A stretch of DNA of 23,050 nt from contig CAZGHI010000039.1 of NCBI GenBank assembly GCA_964525565.1, positions 1-23,050 on the forward strand, in the 5' to 3' direction. This DNA is from OLB6 sp964525565. GTDB lineage: Bacteria; Bacteroidota; Ignavibacteria; Kapaibacteriales; Kapaibacteriaceae. Below are positions 5,914 to 12,883 of this stretch, one piece after another. Position 1 is the first letter of the stretch. Each line of letters begins with the position of its first letter. A program made the translations under genes and the position numbers. Below the pieces are notes generated by a model, which ran no database searches, was not told where the DNA came from, and worked only from the letters and a program-made list of their open reading frames with translations.

Positions 5914-8407
5914 CGACAGGCTTATCATTGTTATCGGCGGTCCCACAGCAGTTGGTAAAACTCAAGTTGCTCTGTCTGTTGCTACGCGATCACACGTGGA
6001 GATTGTTTGTGCAGATTCGCGGCAACTGTATTCTCTGCTCAACATCGGAACTGCAAAGCCTACCGAAACAGAAATGCAGGTTTGCCCTCATCACCTGTTC
6101 TCCGTCTATCATCCCACGAGCTCAGTAACAGCAGGTTCGTATGCAACATTATTCCGGGATTTTGTTCGTTCGCAAGCACCAACCCCCCCCCCCCTGCTCG
6201 TTGTAGGTGGATCCGGACTGTATATTCGAGCGGCTCTCGATGGTCTTTCTGTTGCTGGAACTGTTCCCAACCTTGATGTGCGTTTACGTGTTACCGAAAT
6301 GCTACAGCACGAAGGAAAGCTGGGCCTGTACAGAAGACTGCTCGAATTAGATCCTGTTGCGGCTGAACGTTACTCGGATATGAATCCCAGACGCGTGCAG
6401 CGTGCTCTTGAGTATATCATGGAATACAATGAACCGTTCTCGAATACATGGCAGCGAAAACCCCAATCGCCCTTCCGAAATGTACACTATTATGCTGTAG
6501 CAGAGGATAAAGAAGTGCTGAACAAGCGCATTGAAGAACGGTGTGAATACATGTGGGAAAATGGTTTGGTAGAAGAAACACAACATGTGCTAAATCAAGG
6601 CGTATCGCCAACGGCACAGAGCCTACATACCGTAGGATATCGCGAGGTTCTGCATTACCTTGGTTACGGTAAAAATCTCACGCGATCAGAAGCAGTGAAA
6701 GCCCACGTCGTGGCAACCAAACAATACGCAAAACGACAACGTACGTGGTTTACGGCGGACTCACGGTATCAACAGCGAACAGCGTCTGATGCTGTTACTG
6801 ACATACTACGCCAATTGAACCGATATGGTGTTGCCCTCTTCCTTGCATTGTGTACTACTCTTGGTGTTTTGGCACAAACCGACAGCAGCTTCCGAGGTGC
6901 AGTGCCATACATTGTTACACAATACGATTCGGTGCAGGCAGTTCGAAAGTTGAGTCGAATATTGGATGATCTGTTCTCATCGAAAGTAGTTCGAGGCGCT
7001 CGCGTAAGTTGTCGGGTTTGGAACATAACACGAAATACGCTTGTTTACGATCGCAATCCCGAGGANNNNNNNNNNGCCAGCACAACAAAGTTGTTTACAA
7101 CGGCTGCGGCATTTCATGCACTGGGAAAAGACGGCAAGATCACAACAGAAGTCCATGCAACTGGTAAGCTTGACTCCGACGGCACACTTCACGGTGATGT
7201 GTACATTGTTGGCACAGGAGACGCCTTATTAACAGTACAAGATTTGGAGATGCTTGCCGATGATCTGTATCGTTCCGGTATTAGAACGATTACGGGTTCC
7301 GTATGTGCCGACGGCACATTTTTCGATGATGTAGGCAACAGGGCTATATATAGCGGCGACTTTGAAGATGTTCAGAAAACGCCTCACGTACGTGCGCTCA
7401 GCTTAAATGCCGGTGTTTATGCAGTTGTGGTGAGCACATCGCGAAAGGGACATGTAAATGCGCAGTTGATCCCTGAATCTGATGCTGCAGACCTTCGTTT
7501 ATTGACAAGAGGTAAGAAAGGTGCAAAGCGGAAACAAAGGCTACATGTAACATCCGTTGTTAATGACGGACGTCAGATAATAACGGTTCATGGTGCTCCA
7601 AGAGTAAATCGAACGCAGACGTTCTATGTCGAGATGGTAGATCCAGCACTAGCAACTGCCGGTGTGTTAGCGAACCGGCTTCGTACAGGTGGCATAACTG
7701 TTAAAGGTCGTTCATTGATTAAATCGCGACCACCAACCAGCCGTCTGATAGCGAGCATAAACAGGCCACTGACTGAGGTGTGTAGTATCGTAAACAAGCG
7801 AAGTCATAACTATTTCGCTGAACACGTCTTTAAGTTCGTTGGGGGTATATATGGCGGAAGGAGTAATACGGCACGGATTGCAAAACAGGCTCTTTTAACG
7901 ACACTCGATTCGTTGAATGTGGATCGGCGTAACGCGCAGTTTAACGATGGAAGCGGGTTGTCGCGCAGAAACATCGTATGTGCAGCAACCGAAGTAGACC
8001 TATTACGTGCCATCGTACGCAGACCCTATGGCGAAGAGTTTCAGTCAACGCTAGCGATTGCCGGTGTTGATGGATCGCTTCGAAATAGGATGATTGGTAC
8101 GGCTGCGGACGGGAACGTACGTGCTAAGACTGGTACACTGCGAAATACAAGTGCATTAGCAGGATATGTAACAACAGCAGATAACGAGCAATGGTGCTTT
8201 GCTATACTCTCGAACGGACCGAATGTGCGTGGCTACAAGACGATAGAGGATAAGGTGGCCGTGCAGCTTGCTTCGTTCAGTTATAGCGGAAAAGCGTGGG
8301 TCCCCCGGCACACGTCTGGCAGTGGATCGACACGTTCGGAATTCGACGACAGTTATGAAGAAGGACTGCTAAAAGATGAAACTTCTAAGTCGGCGGATGA
8401 CAGGTAA
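5903..8407 (+). CDS. miaA: tRNA dimethylallyltransferase MiaA, reading frame continuous with a PBP4-type carboxypeptidase
   Basis: MiaA transfers dimethylallyl to A37 of tRNAs that read codons starting with U. Residues 1-304 are a complete MiaA: P-loop GPTAVGKT (13-20), DSRQLY (38-43), IGTAKPT (48-54), VGGSGLYIRAALDGL (101-115), NPRRVQRALE (161-170), TVGYREVLHYL (243-253) and QYAKRQRTWF (274-283). This is the family's normal length, yet no stop codon follows. The frame continues through a signal-peptide-like segment into a D-Ala-D-Ala carboxypeptidase, for 834 residues in total including four codons of N. If translated as one protein, the hydrophobic segment at about 309-324 would place MiaA in the cytoplasm and the carboxypeptidase in the periplasm. 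The ATG at 5903 overlaps pcm by 11 bases; a TTG at 5879 is less likely. A run of 12 C (6183-6194) encodes TPPPL at residues 93-98. Whether a single fusion or two products is made cannot be told from sequence. Confidence 0.85.
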   Translation: MEVNDRLIIVIGGPTAVGKTQVALSVATRSHVEIVCADSRQLYSLLNIGTAKPTETEMQVCPHHLFSVYHPTSSVTAGSYATLFRDFVRSQAPTPPPLLVVGGSGLYIRAALDGLSVAGTVPNLDVRLRVTEMLQHEGKLGLYRRLLELDPVAAERYSDMNPRRVQRALEYIMEYNEPFSNTWQRKPQSPFRNVHYYAVAEDKEVLNKRIEERCEYMWENGLVEETQHVLNQGVSPTAQSLHTVGYREVLHYLGYGKNLTRSEAVKAHVVATKQYAKRQRTWFTADSRYQQRTASDAVTDILRQLNRYGVALFLALCTTLGVLAQTDSSFRGAVPYIVTQYDSVQAVRKLSRILDDLFSSKVVRGARVSCRVWNITRNTLVYDRNPEXXXXASTTKLFTTAAAFHALGKDGKITTEVHATGKLDSDGTLHGDVYIVGTGDALLTVQDLEMLADDLYRSGIRTITGSVCADGTFFDDVGNRAIYSGDFEDVQKTPHVRALSLNAGVYAVVVSTSRKGHVNAQLIPESDAADLRLLTRGKKGAKRKQRLHVTSVVNDGRQIITVHGAPRVNRTQTFYVEMVDPALATAGVLANRLRTGGITVKGRSLIKSRPPTSRLIASINRPLTEVCSIVNKRSHNYFAEHVFKFVGGIYGGRSNTARIAKQALLTTLDSLNVDRRNAQFNDGSGLSRRNIVCAATEVDLLRAIVRRPYGEEFQSTLAIAGVDGSLRNRMIGTAADGNVRAKTGTLRNTSALAGYVTTADNEQWCFAILSNGPNVRGYKTIEDKVAVQLASFSYSGKAWVPRHTSGSGSTRSEFDDSYEEGLLKDETSKSADDR
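6815..8407 (+). CDS. dacB: D-alanyl-D-alanine carboxypeptidase/endopeptidase, PBP4 (peptidase S13) type, probable internal TTG start
   Basis: Periplasmic class C penicillin-binding protein that trims or cleaves peptidoglycan peptides. Read from the in-frame TTG at 6815 the N-terminus is MNRYGVALFLALCTTLGVLA|QTD, a complete signal peptide. This strongly suggests an independent product of about 530 residues, although no good Shine-Dalgarno is seen. The three active-site motifs have PBP4 spacing: STTK (about residue 89, nt 7079-7090, directly after the N gap), SHN (about 330, nt 7802-7810) and KTG (about 438, nt 8126-8134). The roughly 240 residues between the first two motifs are typical of the S13 family. 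The gap removes the residues just before the catalytic Ser. The C-terminus has an extra Ser/Asp/Glu-rich tail whose last 39 bases overlap the convergent vanZ-like gene. The alternative is C-terminal fusion to MiaA. Confidence 0.85.
   Translation: MNRYGVALFLALCTTLGVLAQTDSSFRGAVPYIVTQYDSVQAVRKLSRILDDLFSSKVVRGARVSCRVWNITRNTLVYDRNPEXXXXASTTKLFTTAAAFHALGKDGKITTEVHATGKLDSDGTLHGDVYIVGTGDALLTVQDLEMLADDLYRSGIRTITGSVCADGTFFDDVGNRAIYSGDFEDVQKTPHVRALSLNAGVYAVVVSTSRKGHVNAQLIPESDAADLRLLTRGKKGAKRKQRLHVTSVVNDGRQIITVHGAPRVNRTQTFYVEMVDPALATAGVLANRLRTGGITVKGRSLIKSRPPTSRLIASINRPLTEVCSIVNKRSHNYFAEHVFKFVGGIYGGRSNTARIAKQALLTTLDSLNVDRRNAQFNDGSGLSRRNIVCAATEVDLLRAIVRRPYGEEFQSTLAIAGVDGSLRNRMIGTAADGNVRAKTGTLRNTSALAGYVTTADNEQWCFAILSNGPNVRGYKTIEDKVAVQLASFSYSGKAWVPRHTSGSGSTRSEFDDSYEEGLLKDETSKSADDR
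7066..7075. other. Assembly gap (10 N) in the PBP4-type gene
   Basis: Ten N interrupt the region just upstream of the catalytic STTK motif. The reading frame agrees on both sides if the length is taken literally. Related PBP4 proteins usually have one more residue here (pattern KLLxPAS after an N-x-D/E), so the true length could be 13 bases rather than 10. Confidence 0.95.
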
Positions 8408-8770
8408 CGAAAGCAGTATGCCGGTGAGATCTGCCAGCCAGTCAACCACGGATGCTTCGCGGTTTGCTACAAACATTTGATGCACTTCGTCAATCCCGCC
8501 CCATATTGCACCAACGAATAGGGTTACAAGCGCAACTGTTAGGGTGCGCCATCGGGGGAATGCACCGAGTAGCGCGAAACTAGTGGATAGTCCATACACG
8601 AAAAATGCACAGCAATGCAACACTTTATCGGTCCATGGATGACTGAATGTTGGTAGAGCATTGCCGGGAACAGAGCTTGCAATAAAAATTGATGTTGTAA
8701 GCACTGTGAAGGGAAGCCAGAAGATTAATGGCTTTGGATTGCAATTACGCCAGAACTGAGCCGAGTTCAC
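8369..8770 (-). CDS. VanZ-like membrane protein
   Basis: Small integral membrane protein of the VanZ-like family, whose molecular function is mostly unknown; the founding member gives low-level teicoplanin resistance. From the GTG at 8770 it has 133 residues with about four hydrophobic segments. The family pattern is clear: IASSVPG after the first segment, DKVLHCCAFFVYGL (conserved K..H..a), then WGGIDEVHQMFVANREASVVDWLAD (the conserved DE.hQ.f...R..s..D...n/d). The GTG is chosen because GGAG lies 9 bases upstream and because the length fits the family. An ATG at 8914 would add 48 residues that lie wholly inside nnrD and do not look like this family. The start overlaps the 3' end of the NAD(P)H-hydrate repair gene by 26 bases, so the two form an operon. 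The 3' end overlaps the convergent carboxypeptidase gene by 39 bases. Confidence 0.85.
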   Translation of the reverse strand: MNSAQFWRNCNPKPLIFWLPFTVLTTSIFIASSVPGNALPTFSHPWTDKVLHCCAFFVYGLSTSFALLGAFPRWRTLTVALVTLFVGAIWGGIDEVHQMFVANREASVVDWLADLTGILLSLPVIRRLRSFIF

Positions 8771-10199
8771 GAATGATATCTCCAGCAAGTAAGTATTCGG
8801 GTGCCTTGGTCTGCAAAGCAACTTCTGCGGCCATACCATGCACGTATGCGCCGAGTGCGGCTGCAGTAGGTGTACCACGCACATGCTGAGCCAGCAACCC
8901 ACCAATGATACCACTTAGTACATCACCAGTGCCTGCTGTTGCCAATGCTGGCGTTCCCGTTGAACAGATAAACATTTCGTTGCCATTGGTTGTTATGGCC
9001 GGCACAGTTTTTAAATGCACTGTACAGTTTAGAAACCTTGATAGATGGACGGCACATTGCACACTCTCCATGATATTCACCGGTTCACACGGTGGGAGTC
9101 CGCATTGCTCAAGTAAACGCTTGAATTCTCCAAGATGTGGAGTAATGACCATGTGCTGCAGTGTGTTGCGCAGATCGCCAAGTATTCTCAAGGCATCTGC
9201 ATCAACAACAGTAGGAATATCGGGATGAGTGCTGAGCAAGTGCGTCAGTATGGTTAATCGTGAGCTGTCGGTTCCCAGTCCAGGTCCGGCAACGATTACA
9301 GTGCAGCGTTCGGCAATACTGTGTGCCTTGCTGAGCGGAACAGTCATCACCTCGCGTGGTAAAAGAGGATGAATATCGTCACTAGCTAAGGTAACAAGAC
9401 CAGCTCCGCATCGCAGAGCTGCTTCTGCGGTTAGTGCTGCCGCTCCACGCATCCCCGGACTACCAGCAACAACGAGAACATGTCCATACGAGTATTTGTG
9501 TGAATCATGCCTGCGCGGTGGTAACAGTCGGCGAACGTCACTCTGCTCAATAACTGATGCAAATGCTTTTTGATCTGTTACTTCGGTTGGCGCACCAATG
9601 GGAACCACAACAATTCTGCCGCATAAACTCTTTCCTGTTCCAGTTAGTAATCCAGGTTTATACCCTTCCATGGTGATTGTCAGAAAGGCCTTTACTGCAT
9701 CGGGATGTGCCTCTCCGCTAAGCGGGTCTAGCCCGGTGGGTACGTCGATGGAAACAACCTTGGTATGCAGAGCATTAATAGCACGAATCCAACTAGCCTG
9801 AGGTTCACGAACGGAAGCGCTTCCGCCCACACCCAGAATCGCGTCAACAACAACATCGTAATTATGAGAAAGTGCTGTTAACGGGTCGGTGATTGGAATG
9901 CCGAGATCCAGCACACGCTGAAAGTTCACCTTTGTAGCTGCCGACATGGCACCCAGATTGGGTACCGCTCCGATCACGATGTTACATCGTCTTGCAAGCT
10001 CGCGAGCAACCACATACCCGTCTCCGCCATTATTGCCATTACCACAAACAACCAGCACTGAAGACTCGTCCGGAATCCACGTACACTCATGAACAGCAGC
10101 TTGTGCTGCTGTTTCCATTAAGGTTTCAGCAGAGATGCCTCGTTGCACGCACTCGTCGTCAATAGACCGTATTGTTGAAGGAAGATATACTGGAATCAC
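8745..10199 (-). CDS. nnr: Bifunctional NAD(P)H-hydrate repair enzyme (epimerase + ADP/ATP-dependent dehydratase)
   Basis: Repairs damaged NADH/NADPH hydrates in the cytoplasm. The N-terminal YjeF_N epimerase domain (1 to about 210) has ETLMETAA (25-32), VCGNGNNGGDG (51-61), VVDAILGVG (117-125) and SIDVPTGLDP (150-159). The C-terminal ribokinase-like dehydratase domain (about 220-480) has GHVLVVAGSPGMRGAAAL (239-256), AGPGLG (304-309), VVDADAL (331-337), ITPHLGEF (352-359) and the nucleotide-site motif TAGTGDVLSGIIGGLLAQ (421-438). The 484-residue length is normal for the fused form. The ATG at 10199 is close to the divergent PhoD promoter region. It is followed by the overlapping VanZ-like gene. 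Confidence 0.96.
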   Translation of the reverse strand: MIPVYLPSTIRSIDDECVQRGISAETLMETAAQAAVHECTWIPDESSVLVVCGNGNNGGDGYVVARELARRCNIVIGAVPNLGAMSAATKVNFQRVLDLGIPITDPLTALSHNYDVVVDAILGVGGSASVREPQASWIRAINALHTKVVSIDVPTGLDPLSGEAHPDAVKAFLTITMEGYKPGLLTGTGKSLCGRIVVVPIGAPTEVTDQKAFASVIEQSDVRRLLPPRRHDSHKYSYGHVLVVAGSPGMRGAAALTAEAALRCGAGLVTLASDDIHPLLPREVMTVPLSKAHSIAERCTVIVAGPGLGTDSSRLTILTHLLSTHPDIPTVVDADALRILGDLRNTLQHMVITPHLGEFKRLLEQCGLPPCEPVNIMESVQCAVHLSRFLNCTVHLKTVPAITTNGNEMFICSTGTPALATAGTGDVLSGIIGGLLAQHVRGTPTAAALGAYVHGMAAEVALQTKAPEYLLAGDIIRELGSVLA

Positions 10200-10229
10200 A
10201 GCATAAAACTACGGTAACGAGCTTCCGTG

Positions 10230-10253
10230 TATAATTGCAGCATAGAATTGGAG
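10230..10253 (+). promoter_or_regulatory. Candidate -10 box and ribosome binding site for the phoD-like gene
   Basis: In the 59-base divergent gap between the NAD(P)H-hydrate repair gene and phoD there is a perfect TATAAT (10230-10235), which also overlaps a 7/8 match to the Bacteroidetes TAnnTTTG element (TATAATTG). GGAG at 10250-10253 is 5 bases before the ATG at 10259. No clear -35 or -33 element is visible, so the promoter part is tentative. Confidence 0.4.
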
Positions 10254-10258
10254 ATCGT

Positions 10259-12333
10259 ATGTACAGTGTAGCTGCTTTCTTTTGTTTGATTGTTGTTTTA
10301 TTCGATTCTGCATCTGCTCAAGACAAACACCAATTTCTCCCGCCAGCGTATGTAACACATTGGGATGGCAAACATGAGCGAGGTGCGGTAACGGAGGTAG
10401 ATCCTGCACTAAGACCATTCTATCATGGTGTAGCAAGTGGCGACCCAACAGATAGCAGCATCATTATTTGGACGCGGATAACGCCGGATGCAAGCCAACA
10501 GAGCATTCCATACACGCTGAAGGTGTGGCCTGCAGCGTCAAACCCGGTTACCCTTGTTTGGCATTCATTTGGTGAGGCGCGTGCAGAAAATGACTATTGT
10601 GTCAAGGTAGATGTCACAGGATTGCAACCCAGTACATCTTACAACTATCTCTTTGAAAGCGGTGGCCGATACTCGTTAATCGGACGCACGCGAACAGCAC
10701 CAAAGAATACACACCAACAGGTACGCTTAGCCTTTGTAAGCTGTTCCAATTATCCAGCCGGATTCTTTAATGCTTACGGGAGAATAGCAGACCGAAACGA
10801 TTTAGATGCAGTGGTCCATTTGGGAGACTATATCTACGAGTATGGTGCAGATAGTTCATCATATGGTGGTTCTACCGGCATTGCCCTGCGAAGAGAGCAC
10901 AATCCGGAAACAGAGATCATTGCACTGGCTGACTATCGCACTCGGTACGCTCAGTATCGTCTTGATCCCGACTTGCGAAGAATGCATCAAATGCACCCCA
11001 TGATACATGTATGGGACGATCATGAAAGCGCCAACGATAGTTGGGTAGATGGTGCTGAGAACCATCAGCCAGCGGAGGGCGCATGGTCTGTTCGTAAATC
11101 TGTAAGCAAACGCGTTCATTCTGAATGGATGCCCATTCGTGATGTGCCCGAAGGTCATATTTATCGCAAGTTTTCGTTTGGTTCGATGGCAGATGTGTTC
11201 ATGCTGGATACCCGTTTAGATGGTAGAGATAAGCAAGTGGTCGGCGTGGGCAACATGTCCACTCCGGAGAGTAGAGATAGTTTGCAGAATCCTTTGCGGA
11301 CGATGATTTCGGCAGAACAATACAATTGGCTAACAGCGGGAATGCGAACTTCTACGGCGCGTTGGAAAGTGCTTGGAAATCAAGTTATTCTNNNNNNNNN
11401 NNNNNNNNNNNNNNNNNNNNNNNNNNNNNNNNGCCATTGGATACGTCGTTCCTGTTCGAAGCAGTTGGACCGTTGTTCTCGTCACTGTTGCGTCCGCAAG
11501 TACCACTATTCGAGGCACTGCTTGAGCAAGCATACTATGGCGACATTTGGAACAACTATCCCGCACAAAGGGACTCGCTAGCAAAATTTTTGAGAGATTC
11601 TGTGGATTGTTCACTTGTTGTGAGCGGCGATTTTCATACTGCATACGCCTTCGATGGAATGTGGCCGGGGAGGCCCAATACAACCGTGGAATTTGTTGTA
11701 CCGTCAGTAACGTCGGCGAACTTTGATGAATTACTTGGTCAGAATGCAACACTTCGACTGATTTTGCAGCCGGTGCTGGCAACTGTTGAACAGACTTTGA
11801 GAAACCAGAACCCGCAACTTGTTTGGATGGATTTAACGAAGCACGGCTACTGCATTGTAGATCTTAAGAGTGAACAAGCACAATGCGACTGGTTCATGGT
11901 TGATACCATTTTAACGCGTAGTTCAGGAGAAACGTTAGTTTATGGTGCTATCACGCGATGTGATACCCGAATACAAATGGCTTCGCAGCCCTCCGAGGGG
12001 AAGGAGCAACAAGACCCCATTCCGCCGGTGAATCCTCCTGTCACGGGAGTCGAAGAACACGTCAACGATCGTGGGTTAACAGTTCTTGGCTACGGACCGA
12101 ATCCTGCCAGTTCTCTGGTGTACGTGAGTATCGTTTCCAAAGGGGCAGAATCCCTGGTGGCCTCGGTTATATCATTAGATGGCAGGATCATCGTTGATAC
12201 TCAATCCCCTTCCCTTCTGCCTGGATTAAATGTGCTCTACTTGGATGTCGAAGGGGTTCCCAGTGGATCGTATGTTGTTGTTTTACAAACGCGCAATGCA
12301 CGTACAACACTTCCCCTGCACATTATTCGCTAA
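10259..12333 (+). CDS. phoD: PhoD-family alkaline phosphatase/phosphodiesterase with T9SS sorting domain (interrupted by N gap)
   Basis: Metal-dependent secreted phosphatase likely to release phosphate from organic esters outside the cell. The ATG at 10259 has GGAG 5 bases upstream and gives a signal peptide ending SASA|QD (residue 20). An N-terminal PhoD_N domain (FYHGVASGDPTDSSIIIWTRITPD, 54-77) precedes the metallophosphatase domain: FVSCSN (159-164), HLGDYIYEYG (187-196), WDDHESAND (252-260), WKVLGNQVI (369-377), and after the gap SGDFHTAYAFD (nt 11623-11655). A Pro-rich linker (about 12010-12050) leads to a C-terminal type A T9SS sorting domain with GPNPASS and PSGSYVVVLQ. Taken literally the 41-N gap puts the two halves in different frames, so the true gap length must be a multiple of 3. 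This is an assembly effect, not evidence for a pseudogene. It heads a same-strand group with a lipoprotein and a TonB receptor. Confidence 0.9.
11392..11432. other. Assembly gap (41 N) inside the phoD-like gene
   Basis: The upstream half of the gene is read with codons starting at positions congruent to 2 modulo 3 and the downstream half at 1 modulo 3. The real missing length must therefore be divisible by 3 (for example 39 or 42), so 41 is only a scaffolding estimate. Confidence 0.95.
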
Positions 12334-12360
12334 ACATGAAATTTGATTTCATTATGTGCA
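12317..12360 (+). repeat. Nested inverted repeats across the phoD stop codon
   Basis: An outer pair TGCACAT (12317-12323) and ATGTGCA (12354-12360) encloses an inner hairpin ATGAAAT-TTG-ATTTCAT (12336-12352). The phoD stop codon (12331-12333) lies between the two left arms. No T run follows, so it is not a standard intrinsic terminator. It could be an mRNA-stabilising or attenuating structure, or an operator for the downstream genes; the stem fills almost the whole gap to the lipoprotein start at 12381. Confidence 0.5.
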
Positions 12361-12380
12361 TGATACCGTAGCTTCGTTCG

Positions 12381-12878
12381 ATGAATAGTAGAGCACGTAT
12401 TCTTTTCATCCCGGCAATTGTCATACATATACTCCTTGCTGGATGTGGTGGTTTGAGCCCCGAAGTCTTACCCGAAGAATCGCTGGTAAATGGTACGGTG
12501 ACATTTCTGGGTGGACCACAGGCATGGCCTGATACCATTCAAGAAGTGCGAGTGGTGTTCTTTGAGAACCAACCATTGGCGCCCGATTCAGTTTTATCCG
12601 CAATACTCAATAATCGCGCAGCATATAGCGACACCCTTCAACGAAGAACGAGTGCTGTGTCATACAGCATTCCCATCAGTACGCCACCACGCATGTTTGC
12701 ATATGGTGTGGTGGCTGCTCGTGTTGGAGATAATCTGCTAAAAGACTGGTTAATGTTGGCACTTCACACGCGCGCCGGAAGCACGAGTGAGCCGGCGACG
12801 ATAACCGTTAATCCTGGCGACTCCATCGCTGTAGATTTTATCGTGGATTTTCAGAATCTTCCACCTCAACCATTCTAA
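12381..12878 (+). CDS. Lipoprotein of unknown function, partner gene of a TonB receptor
   Basis: The 165-residue protein begins with a lipoprotein signal peptide: MNSRARILFIPAIVIHI then lipobox LLAGC with Cys at 22. The mature part has no family I recognise. It looks like a beta-rich domain: NGTVTFLGG, EVRVVFFE, SVLSAILN, SYSIPI, FAYGVVAARV, and near the end PATITVNPGDSIAVDFIVDF, reminiscent of an immunoglobulin-like fold. The ATG at 12381 has no clear Shine-Dalgarno. The stop is 5 bases before the GTG of the TonB-dependent receptor, so translation is probably coupled. By analogy with other receptor-lipoprotein pairs it may be an outer-membrane accessory protein for the same substrate; this is an inference from position only. 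Confidence 0.8.
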   Translation: MNSRARILFIPAIVIHILLAGCGGLSPEVLPEESLVNGTVTFLGGPQAWPDTIQEVRVVFFENQPLAPDSVLSAILNNRAAYSDTLQRRTSAVSYSIPISTPPRMFAYGVVAARVGDNLLKDWLMLALHTRAGSTSEPATITVNPGDSIAVDFIVDFQNLPPQPF

Positions 12879-12883
12879 AAACA

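Noticed and set aside
8771..8914. N-terminal extension of the VanZ-like protein to the ATG at 8914
   Set aside because: These 48 residues lie inside the NAD(P)H-hydrate repair gene, are Cys/His-rich and unlike the family; the GTG at 8770 has a Shine-Dalgarno and fits the usual length.
11326..11581. Apparent frameshift or two overlapping genes in the phoD region
   Set aside because: The frame change coincides with the 41-N gap. Both halves belong to one PhoD protein, so this is a gap-length artefact.
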